In this document: piece after piece, positions 12,758 to 22,550 of the stretch
Position numbering within the stretch: position 1 is the first letter of the stretch
Layout: each line of letters starts with the position of its first letter
Assembly: GCF_958295425.1 (NCBI RefSeq)
Contig: NC_081143.1
Coordinates: forward strand, 26,060,586 to 26,124,585
Length of the DNA: 64,000 nucleotides
Reading direction: 5' to 3'
Source: Solea solea
Lineage: Eukaryota > Chordata > Actinopteri > Pleuronectiformes > Soleidae
Notes under the pieces: model-generated
What the model was told of the DNA's origin: nothing
What the model saw: only the letters and a program-made list of their open reading frames with translations
The model's database searches: none
Made by a program: the position numbers and the translations under genes

Positions 12758-13130
12758 CAGTGGCGGTTGCTGGTCTTTGAAACAGGGGAAGCTCATTTTC
12801 AGAGCAAATAACGCACCAAGAACAGATGTTTGTCTCCAGACTTTCCTCGAAAAATCCACACAGGACTGAGGCAGAATAGGCTCCACTGTCATGTGTGTTT
12901 CTGCAACGCCGTCAGTCAAAAACTGGCTCCACCTTTCAGACACTTCCTCCAATCATCACACAGAAGCCCAGAGTCCATTGACTCCCATAGAAGCTGAGCT
13001 TCTGTGGAAGTGAAGATGTTGTTGCATTTTGCAAACTGCAGTGAAAAAAAAAAATTCTGTGCCATCCCAAAGAGAACAGTTGAAGCTGAGCTCGGAGTTG
13101 TAGCTGCTGCTACAGAAATACGAAAATCCC
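12758..13130. repeat. Dispersed repeat, copy A (shared with 44685-44846)
   Basis: The 12854-13002 core (ATCCACACAGGACTGAGGCA ... AGCTGAGCTTC) recurs at 44685-44846 at roughly 80-85% identity by eye, in the same orientation. The left edge CAGTGGCGGTTGCTGG resembles a hAT-type terminal repeat, so this may be a decayed hAT-derived element. Open frames here on the minus strand are shadows of the repeat. The right boundary is uncertain. Confidence 0.65.
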
Positions 13131-13879
13131 GTAAAGCGATCCGTCGTCCGCGATAAGCAGCTGATTCTAAACGAGCTAGTGACACGTTCTAGTGCATGTT
13201 TAGTATTGAAAATGCGACATTTTAGAGGCAGCTGAGCTTCACTTGCTGTCTTAGAGAAGTTTTCATTAATAAAATGTGCTTTCAGATAAAATCAGTCTCC
13301 CTCCAGGCGAGTGCTTTACCTCCGTTTTAGAAGTTATCTGCATCTATACTAACACACCCACAGTAAACGCATATTTTTGTCTGACCATTCAGCTACATTT
13401 GGCATGGAAACTGATTCTCTCCTCTGTAGTGCACAAGAAAAAGAGGTTTTTAGTTCACGGCTGATCGTGGGGTCATGGTCATTAAAAATCCACTCAGAAA
13501 GTGATAACTACAGGCAACCGTGGCACGGTGTACACAATGGTGTGGATGACAAGCGTATCCAGAGCACATATTTGTACATTCTTAAATGAACATGGAGCAG
13601 TGTGGAAGTCGCCTGAGAGTCCCCTGTCATCAAGCAAACACAGATCAGGTACAATGGGAAAGTCAACCTGCATTTATTGCAAAGTTGCAGCTGAATATCC
13701 CTCACCTCACTCCTCCCTTCCAAGTTTGTTGGAGAACCTATGTAGCCTTCAGTTAGCATCAAAACCCGAAAGATTATTGACCATTATATGGTAATCAAAC
13801 ACTTTAAACAATCAGGAGATTGTACACTTAAAAAAAAAAAAAATCAAATGTCAAATGAAAATAATAATAATAATTTACC
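13131..13879. other. Unannotated stretch
   Basis: Several overlapping frames of 60-97 codons occur on both strands, with no domain or splice evidence. There are short A and AAT runs near 13830-13875. Nothing was recognised. Confidence 0.45.
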
Positions 13880-13904
13880 TAAATTTTACACAGTGGACCT
13901 TTAA
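13880..13904 (-). mobile_element. End of a TTAA-type MITE
   Basis: TTTTACACAGTGGACCTTTAA is the same end sequence as the right end of the 2353-2468 element, here ending at TTAA 13901-13904. No opposite end was found, so it is a fragment. Confidence 0.45.
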
Positions 13905-15310
13905 CATGTACATTTACCTATTAGGGGATCATAAAAAGACACATGGCTTTAACCATTTAAAACAGAAGGAGAAAATTTGGCACTGGTTATACCATTAAAA
14001 GGGTTACAGGTAGTTACACAATGTCATTGTTAAGCTTTTTCTCACTTCTTTATCTTTTTACCTGGCACCTGTACACTGTGTGTTTAATGTTAAAAGACAC
14101 ATTTGGTTCTCATTGACTTACGTGAACCTAAAACACAAAACAAATCTACATTTCAGAATAAATTTCTGCTTTGTGGGTGTATTTTGTGCACTTTGAAGGA
14201 TTCAGACGCCAAAAAAAAACACTCAATATTTGACTCCAGTAAAAAGTAAAAAACAAGGGAAATTATTGTACAGGAAAAACAGCGGGAGAGGGAATGAGAG
14301 AGCGAGAGAAAGAAATGAGGGAGTAGCACAACATTATAACTGCTGTTAAAGAAGTCAAAAAATACCTCCATCAGAGCCAAACATCAGGACACCCACTGTG
14401 TCAAAGGGTTGTTTCATCCTTCACTAAGTCAATACACACATCCACACACACACATGCACACAATGACCTCACATCTCATTAGCCCTCACCCACACTTGCC
14501 TAACCTGAAACCTTAATGTAAAAGGAAATCCAATTCCTTACTACTGAGATTTGACTCGACTTGAGGATTTGATGAGTGTCCAAATTCTGCTCTTTAATGA
14601 ATATGGCTTCTATAATTAATATGTGGCTCATCAGTGAGGCAACAGATGGTGTTCTCATGAGTTAAAGGCTGTCCTTTCCATTCTTACTTGTTAGCAAAGC
14701 CCAAATAGAATTAATTATGTACTTTTAAAAGTTAATATTTAGCTTGAATTATTCCATTAAAATACCAAGAGACCATATTTTTTTATTTCCTCCAGGCAGA
14801 CCTACAACAACTACTGTGGCATAATTTTTAATATTTTGGGTAATTTTTTTTAAATATGACATAAAATATCCATACACTATTTGTCATTTCATAGACAAAT
14901 TCAATACAAACCCCAAATCCCCATTGTCTCCAAAAACGCTGCTCATTCAGTTCATTTCACAAGAATCCTACGTCCAACAAATGTAAAATACTGGGTAGCT
15001 GTTCACTGTAAATGGCTCCTTCCACAATATCTACCACGGGTTTCTCTCCATCTTTGCACCTAATCTACGACTCACACGTTAATGAAAGAAGCACTTAAAA
15101 CCAGACAGTAAATACATCCAAGGTATGTAAAAAGACATTTAATCACACCAGTGATAAACTTTTAAGTAGAGAACGCTTTTCCACTTCAGATATAGCCTCA
15201 CAATAGGAGATATACACATTTGTTCGCATTAACGTTGTTTGCACTCTGGGATCTTTACTTCAGTCCATTAAATAAGAGCATCAACATAAGTTTATGGGGT
15301 TTTTTTTTAG
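13905..15310. other. Unannotated AT-rich stretch
   Basis: No gene, tRNA-like box or paired inverted ends were found. A purine-rich segment (GAGAGGGAATGAGAGAGCGA) lies near 14284. Confidence 0.5.
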
Positions 15311-15535
15311 TCGCATAGCAACAGCTTGTCCACTGCCTGAGAAAAACATCGTCTGTGAGGACACAGAACTTGGTGATGAGTTGGAACCATTAGTGGCACA
15401 CAAGGCACACACGTCACAATCCTTTACACCGGTGCAGCTACAAATAGGGGGTACATGGGGACACTTTGGTGTCCAGGACCTTTCCCAAAAGACGGAGCAG
15501 GAGGGTGAAAAGCTGAGACAGGCACAGAGAACGAG
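15311..15535 (+). other. Candidate internal exon, 225 nt, phase 2-2
   Basis: GGGTTTTTTTTTAG ends at 15310 and GAG|GTAATG begins at 15535/15536, giving plausible acceptor and donor sites. The intervening 225 nt is a multiple of three. It is open throughout in one frame if entered with two bases of a split codon. The ~75 residues are hydrophilic and varied (for example PLPEKNIVCEDTELGDELE, then KTEQEGEKLRQAQRT), unlike the low-complexity shadows elsewhere. I recognise no family. The acceptor tract is T-only and the donor is not a full consensus, so chance is quite possible. Confidence 0.22.
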
Positions 15536-15842
15536 GTAATGACTTGAATTAAACTTTGCCTCCTGGGTAAGAGTGAACTTTCAAAGCTTGGAACAGGAGC
15601 TACAGCAAGTGGGGGAGACCACACAGGAGACATGTGGGAAACTAAAGAAACTAGAAAGCCCCATTTTCCATTGGTTAAATAATGAAATGGGAGCCATCCA
15701 TGACGTCACACACTGATTTCTCAACTTTCACAATTTCTCCAATTTCTTGAAAGCAGAAGAGACCATGTTTGGATGAGAGGGTGGAGCTGGGAAAATATTA
15801 TGGGGTGAATCTTACTAAGAAACATGAGAACTGGCAAGTCAC

Positions 15843-16075
15843 TAAGGGCCCGTCCACACGGAAACAGGTTTAGGGGAATGAGCATACTTCGTTCCGTCCA
15901 CACAGGGGCGGCACTTTAGGAACTGAAATGTTTGACAGTGTTACCAACTACTGTCAATGAAAAGTAACTAAAGTCAGTCTGAAAAGACACTAGATATCAC
16001 TAGAACATAGTGATATCTAGTAGTGAATTAATACAGTTAGATGGATCTCACTCTTGGTTTCGTGTGGACAGAGAT
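15843..16075. mobile_element. Inverted-repeat element with GTCCACAC ends
   Basis: The left edge GGGCCCGTCCACACGGAAAC is answered by GTTTCGTGTGGACAG near 16058-16072, its inverted image with few changes. I recognise this as a dispersed teleost MITE-like repeat. A central perfect 14-bp hairpin (15989-16021) lies inside. Coding capacity is absent and the target duplication was not resolved. Confidence 0.6.
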
Positions 16076-16134
16076 ATTTCCTATATTTTTTAAAACCGCA
16101 AAGAAAAAAATCGCTTTCATGTCCGTGTAAATTC

Positions 16135-16430
16135 ACACAATCAATCACACTACAGCCACACCCACACCCTGTTTGTCATCTATTTGCCTCTAAATAGGAG
16201 TCAAAATTCAGAAAATGTACATCATGTTGTTTTGAAAAAGACCTGAAACTAGTAATCATCACCATAAACTCCTCAGCGAATATATCTAGTGGCATTATAC
16301 ACCAAGACAGAACAAAGTAAATGGACTTTCTAATAGACTTAAACCATGAGAGTTGCCCTCTGATGGCCATTCAATAAATACTGGTTTCAGGCACTTCCAC
16401 ATTGTCGTCACTTTTTGAATCTGTCTATGC
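16135..16430 (+). repeat. Dispersed teleost repeat, most complete copy
   Basis: The segment runs from AATCACACTACAGCCACACC through CTCTAAATAGGAGTC and ATGTACATCATGTTG to CTGATGGCCATTCAATAAAT and CAGGCACTTCCACATTG. The first part recurs at 42815-43050 and the last part at 31890-31985 in this window, so it is a true interspersed family. Frames on the minus strand are shadows. The superfamily was not determined. Confidence 0.7.
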
Positions 16431-18959
16431 AAAGTCAATGTGAATATATACAATGTATTGTTACAATGATGAAAACATGACTCTGTGATGAGGCTGCACA
16501 TGTATTAATTCTATTTTAATAAATGTTCCACCATTGTTTAAAAACCCCACCAAGTTTAGGTGTAAATGAAAAAAAAAAAATAAAAACAACACACACACAC
16601 CCCAGTCACGCACACACGAGCACAGTACAAACATTAATCAGTGCTGCGGTATAGAAGGGGGATCCAGCAGTCAGTGTATTTCCCTCAGGGCAACAGATCT
16701 TATAGTGTTTCAGCTCGGCACCATCACTGAGTAAATGTTGCTTTTCACCCTCAGAAACAAAAGTCTGCTCCATGAGAGTGCGTTTGAAAGGCTGTGTGTT
16801 TTTGTGGCACCGCGTGTTGTGTAAATGTACTGGCAGCGACCGCGGCCACAGAATGATGCAGTGTCCTGAGATACGAACACAACAAACCACATTTCCTTCT
16901 GTCATGTCCATTATTTTCTCTGTTATTATTGCAGGCCTGAGCCATGAGGTTATCTAGGATACGGCACTTTATTGTAAATACACACACATTTATTTGCTGT
17001 GCAAGTGATGCAACTAGTTGCTAATAATTTACGGTGTATTTTTTACAGTGTAGATGTGCTCGTTTGGATGTTTTTAGTGTCACTTCATCAACAATATGAG
17101 GTCTGATTGGTTAGGTATGTACTAGTTAGATGCAAAACGTTTGTCCAAAGAAATAAAAGTTCCAGAAATGTGAATGAGTCACACTTTAGGGCTGTAACAC
17201 CTTAGACTTATTTTAACCATAAAAAGGGCCAGAAAATGTCCTGTGAGTAAGTGCTTTTGCCCATTCTTTTCCAGAATAACTTTCAATATCTAGCCGTTAT
17301 TTACAATTTACTGCATGTTAAAATGGTGTATTAACAATTTAAAATGAAGAAAAACATTTAGAAAAGGTTTTTTTTAAAGTAAAAAAAAAACACTGCAGCT
17401 GTCCATGAACACCAGAAACATATTTAATATAACATTTGCTTGAGTCTTTGTCTCAATGTCCAAAAAAATGCCAAAAAATGGAAACTACAGTATGTGCAGG
17501 CGTTTTTTCCAACTCTCTCCTCTCACCGGCTTCCTGCAACAGCCACGAGTGAAATTACGGCATTAACCACACGTTGTCTTTGACGTGTAACTTCTCAGCG
17601 TTCAGAAACCGCTGGAATTTTTCTGATAGCACAAACCGTTGCATAATTACGTAAAAGTGTGCTCGTGCAAACGTGTCGTCTGCGATAGGCTCGGTGTTAA
17701 AGGGTTAAAGTGCATGGACACTTCAGACAAACATTATTCTGGTTTGTGCTGGTTTCATTCACGTTGTCTTGGCCAGTCTGAGTCCACACGTAGCACAAAT
17801 CCTCCGCCCACTCTGTCTTTTGCAACATCAAGCCCATGTAGTCCGAGCTTCTCGCCTCCGCACCGCACAGAGCCTCCTTTCTGCACTAATGGTCAATCAC
17901 ACACACACCTCAGCCTCTGCTCTTCCTCTGTCACTGTGTTTTTTTGTCCACACCATTTCTTGACCTTCCTCTGCTCTCGTCCTTTTCTTACCAGCCTGTC
18001 ACTCTTCGCCCTGTAGTCACAGAGTGCATTAAACTCAGCAGCATCAGGGTTTTTCTTTTCCTTTTTGTTTTTCACCTCATTTACCACCTGTTCACTATTT
18101 CTCCCCGTCTCTCTTCCCTTCTCTGTTTTCCTGTTAAGCTCTTGTGGCATGCTCTCTCCTCTTGAACATTTTCTCCGTTTCTCTTTTTATACTGAAATTC
18201 TTTATTTTTATGATTTGATTTTATAGGGTTTGGAGAGTGAACTGCTTAAAGATATTTCATTTTGCTGCTAGCAAAAAGGAAATTCAATACTTTTTTAAAA
18301 AAATATGGAGAACAAAGGGTTTTATTTAACCCAAAATGTAACAATTTTTACTTTTGTGAACAAAAAAGTGTGATTGACAGCTAATATTGTCCAATAGAGA
18401 GTCTGGATTGTCATTGTGTCAGTCCAATCAAAAACGGGAATTTGTTTTGCAACTTGTAGATTGCGTCCATTTCTCATATCGTTATGTTTTTCAAACATAA
18501 TCCATTCAATCTCAATAAATTGTCTGACCTGGAGCGAGTGTGCAGTCAACAAAGTCACTAATTTCAGGCTGCATGCACATGTTTGCATAAATAAACTATG
18601 AATTCACCTATAATATGTGTCTAACACAAAGGATAGAAGAAGACTTTAGGGCAGAGCCAAAACAGAGCAGCAGACAAAATGTGCAAAACAGTTTTTTCCT
18701 CCGTCATATTTCCAATTACTGTCACACTCCACTTTTCACTATAAAAATGATTATCCAATATGCCAACTTTTAATCAGCTTTCACTCCCCATTTCACCGGT
18801 TCTCCACAAAAAAGTGGTTGTATGGATGTTGTGACATTGATTTCAGTGAAATGTGCTACATATTTTACAGCAGACAGCCCCAGCTCATAAATCATGTCTG
18901 GGTAGTGTAGCTATATGAATGTACATATGCTAACACACACACACACATAAAGGTGTGCG
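16431..18959. other. Unannotated stretch
   Basis: Contains a short A-rich and (AC)n run near 16569-16620, a pyrimidine-rich block at about 17800-18180 whose frames are low-complexity, and a short (AC)n at 18933-18947. No gene or element ends were recognised. Confidence 0.45.
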
Positions 18960-19222
18960 CAGCTATTCATCTTAGGACACTGCATTGACTTTCATTCATT
19001 TGGACAGCCAAAGGGTTATCCTAAACTTCAAGGGTTATCCATAACCAGTCAACGTCTAACTCTAACCTTAACCAAACCACAAGTCAAAGCTTAGCCCTGA
19101 ACTTAACCAGGTCCTCGGAAATGAGGTTCTGCCTTATTAAAAACCAGGTTTTGTTCTCCAAGAGGACTACTGGTCCTGACAAGGTCAGTGTTTACGCCTA
19201 GAAAGGTCTTAAAGAGGTAACA
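18960..19222 (+). repeat. Dispersed repeat with TAACC-type words
   Basis: The words CTAACTCTAACCTTAACC, then ACTGGTCCTGACAAGGTCAG at 19169, recur in degraded form at 45574-45940 and at 46196-46258 (ACTGGTCCTGACAGGGTCAG). This marks an interspersed repeat family common in fish genomes. No coding content. Confidence 0.55.
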
Positions 19223-19574
19223 CATTTCTCTCTCACACACACATACACACAATCTGCAATTTATCTTGCATACTGGTCACATTTTTTTTAAAAGCCGTGT
19301 GCTTTGAGCAGCGCCGTCAACATCCATAATTTGAGCATTTCCAGTCAACATCAGGAACAGTGCAAACGGAGTGTCAGTGAATGTGTTTGGAGTAGCGACA
19401 GCATTCATATTACCAACATTAGTTGGCACTTTTGATTGCAGCCGTTGCATTTCATAATTGTAGCCCAATTAGAGAGCGTAGAGGGTAGAGTCTGTATTTG
19501 CATGTCAGACATGCAGCATAACTGACATTTGGAAACAACAAAGAGACTTGGGTCTCTGCAGCCAAGCAAACACT

Positions 19575-19607
19575 CTCATGGTCCATTAAATCATAATGGA
19601 CCATGAG
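19575..19607. other. Perfect 14-bp hairpin
   Basis: CTCATGGTCCATTA (19575-19588) is the exact inverse of 19594-19607, with a 5-nt AATCA loop. Its role is unknown. It could be a MITE centre, a structured RNA or chance. Confidence 0.5.
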
Positions 19608-19829
19608 TAGTTACTCGTGTCAGGGTCAGATCCTATTGGTTTTGTGCTCGGGGCAGTTGCAACTGCAAAGAGACAGGGTTGAAACAGATGGAATACCATG
19701 ACAGGGAGATCGTAAATGAACAGCGAGGGATAGATCAACTGCTGAAGACTCTGTTTTTGCGATATAGAGTGCTAATGGTAAATTTAATTATCATCTAATT
19801 GTTTTTTCTCATTTTGGCTCAGTTTGCAA

Positions 19830-19864
19830 TGGATGACGTGACTACCTCCTGGTCACGTCATCCA
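19830..19864. other. Perfect 13-bp hairpin with TGACGTGA/TCACGTCA arms
   Basis: TGGATGACGTGAC (19830-19842) pairs perfectly with 19852-19864 around a 9-nt loop. Each arm carries a TGACGTGA/TCACGTCA word, close to CREB/ATF-type or E-box-like sites. Whether it is functional is unknown. Confidence 0.5.
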
Positions 19865-20849
19865 GTAACCACCTAGCAACAATGTCTTGCTTTCACACTG
19901 CATGGGAAACAGTAGAAAGCACTGAGAGAGTGCACAAATCTGCCAAGGCAGCAGTTTTCCACAGATTTGCCTGTCTTGCAAGGATAACAAACTGTTTTTC
20001 TAAGAAAATCCTGAATTTGGATTCATTTTTCGGGAATTCTATCAAAACCTAATAATGTCTTCCTTTGGGCCACAACCCCAACCAGTAAATTTCATCCAGT
20101 AAAGTCAAATGCAGCCTAAAAAATAACCTCAACTGTATTCCTCCTGCATGCCACTTGGCCTACGGTCACTTTCAATTTGGATGTGCTTGGAAAACATCCT
20201 TGTGACTGTATTCATGAAGCATTGGATGCCCACATCGGCTCCAATGACTTGGGTACAATCTACCAGTAAATTTAAAGTTTCTCCTTAAGGCTCTGTTCTC
20301 TTCTCTCCCTGACAACCAATTCTGGAGTTCATCTCATGCTTCATTTTACCCTCCGTTCTGTACAAGACCCCCAGATACTTGAACCTCAATTTGAGGCAGT
20401 GGTGCGTTTTCCATTTAGGTCATGTTGGGATTCTCATTTGCTCTCATCCCTCAACAGACCGTTTATATACTGTATGTTTATCTACTCTTCGTGTTTCTAG
20501 GGATATTAGAAACAAAAAAGGGCTAACATGACAAAGGCCAAACATCAATCTGCTGTAGTGAAGAAATCTTGGAGTCTGAATCCCAAGACGAATCAGGCTA
20601 AATCATAAAAGATTCAAACAGTGTGAGATCAATGAAGCGCAATGAAAATATATCTCCTGCTGTTTGCAGTTGCTAAGCAGAGAGATTCTTCATGTTGTTT
20701 CTAAATTCAACAACATGACTTAAACGTCCCTCCAGCTTCTTAAGTTCACAGCACTGGAAATGTAGTGGAAATGGCAGGTGAGAGGAGGTGTGCCTGGACT
20801 GACGAGGAAACTGTCACTTCTTATTTTCACAAGAGCTGCAACTAACAAT

Positions 20850-21185
20850 TATTTTCATAATCGATGAATCATCAGTCTTGGAAAGAAATCCACTAGATGT
20901 GAACAGTGGACAGACAGAGGGTGGTCTGAAGATGCTCTTGGAAGAGCTGGGTCTTCAAGAGGTTCTTGAAGATAGACAGGGACGCCCCTGTTCTGGTAGC
21001 GCTCGGTAGGTCATTCCACCAACGTTGAATTGTCTTGTGCAGGGTGTTGGCACTGCCAGACAACAATCCTGTGATAAACGGAGTAGTCGAGGGGTAACAT
21101 AAGCCTTAAGGAGAACATTCAAGTAGGTGGGAGCAGACCCATGGAGCACTTTGTGGGCTAGCATCAGTGATTTCAATTCGATGCG
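20850..21185 (-). pseudogene. Relic of a LINE-type reverse transcriptase C-terminus
   Basis: On the minus strand a 73-codon frame (20955-21176) reads LMLAHKVLHGSAPTYLNVLL and then RLLRLSQDCCLAVP. This resembles the block downstream of the reverse transcriptase in fish L2/CR1-like LINEs (HKALHG-AP-YL ... R-LRS-D). The expected continuation is lost and no catalytic domain is present. The same sequence also resembles a dispersed repeat read on the plus strand, so family and orientation are tentative. Confidence 0.4.
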
Positions 21186-21999
21186 GGCGGCTAAGGGTAA
21201 GGCTTATTTACTTTGGACACTGAGCTGTGCATACAACTATAGCATGGACATGGAGAGCTATCATGAGTCTGTCCATCTGCGATGACAAGTAGCAAGATAA
21301 CCTCCGCAGATAAGGTCTCCTGGTTTCCCCTTTTTCAAAGTTGAACACAGGGTACTACCATTTGCTTTAAAAGAATAGTATTTCCTTTTAAGTATAATGT
21401 TTGTGCCTACTGTTCATTAGCTGTAATCAATGTAGTGTATGTTCCACTATGGGACATGCTTTTTTTGACATACTTTGGTGCATATTCCAGCCATCCAGAT
21501 GCTGGAGGAGTCATTACACGGGCGGATGTCCACTTTCCAGAGCAGCTACTCTCTGACTCAGTAAATTTAAAATTCATCAGGCAGAACTGATGAAATTTAG
21601 AGGACCAGCCTACTTAACCTTGCGAATAATGAACTGACGCTAACTGTTTGGTATTTTGCTGCCTCATTAAATCACACTCTGCTTAGACTCGTGTGTGTCT
21701 GTTTACCCAAACGCTAACGCACAGCTATCTTGACACGAGCGTCACACCCCTACTGAACAGCAAATCGCTCTGCATTGTTATGATTTTTGTCCACACCACT
21801 GTCAAAGTGATTTATGTACGGGTCTTTGTGTGTACATGAGACATTTCTAGCTGCGTGTATGTATCATAAATGTGTTGTAGCTGCTGTGAATGTCATGAAA
21901 CATGATACAAGGGGGAGTGGCCTAAAGTCTAAGGACACAACTCAGGCAGCTGGAGACAGCTGGACATGTATGTGAAGAACTACCTTACGCGTCGAGACA
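21186..21999. other. Unannotated stretch
   Basis: No gene or recognised element. Confidence 0.5.
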
Positions 22000-22034
22000 A
22001 TTTCAAACAATATCAAAGGTAGATTGTTTGAAAT
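22000..22034. other. Perfect 12-bp hairpin
   Basis: ATTTCAAACAAT (22000-22011) is exactly inverted at 22023-22034 around an 11-nt loop. It lies about 160 bp upstream of the hAT-like element at 22197. No function is assigned. Confidence 0.45.
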
Positions 22035-22196
22035 GGGCAATTATGGATGAGAGAACAGTGTCAAAACAGAGACGTCGCATTGCTGCACTTTCCAAGATAA
22101 ACAAAGCTTATAGAAGCAGCCAAACTTTCTTAGCTTCCTCTGTGAATGCCATGGAAGCATGGCATGGGAAACTGCTGGGAACAGCCATTTTTAGAA

Positions 22197-22550
22197 CAGG
22201 GTTCCCACACCTTGGTTGACATCCAGGACCGATCCTCTCAAATTCATGGACCAAATGTGCTGACACAGCTTATGATGGGAGGGCAACTTGTACTAGCTGC
22301 TTCGCCACTTCCACTTTTATTGATTTGCTAGACAAGTGATTGTCCTTGGGATCTTGGTCAAAGTCAGTCTTTGCAATTTTATTTTGGTGAGCCAGAGAAT
22401 TTGCATCGTCGCCGTTCTGCATGGAATCTCACGTCAACAGCGGAGACAGTGTACAGTGTCTAAATCATGTTTGTTCTGCGTAGACCTAGTCTACGTACAT
22501 CATGCAATACAGTGTGATTTTCAAGGATTTCAAGGACCCGTGGAAATCTG
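22197..22550. mobile_element. Decayed hAT-like element
   Basis: The left edge CAGGGTTCCCACACCTTGG and the right edge, read inward as CAGATTTCCACGGGTCCTTG, match the paired ends of a common vertebrate hAT family (CAGGGTTCCCACGGGTCCTT type). Internal words such as TTCAAGGATTTCAAGGACCC are typical of its right end. No transposase frame is visible and flanking 8-mers do not match, so it is old and non-autonomous. Confidence 0.55.

Noticed and set aside
20070..20420. Possible reverse-oriented LINE fragment (ACAAGACCCCCAGATACTTG region)
   Set aside because: A few words resemble a LINE coding region, but I could not follow reverse transcriptase or endonuclease motifs in any frame or define ends.
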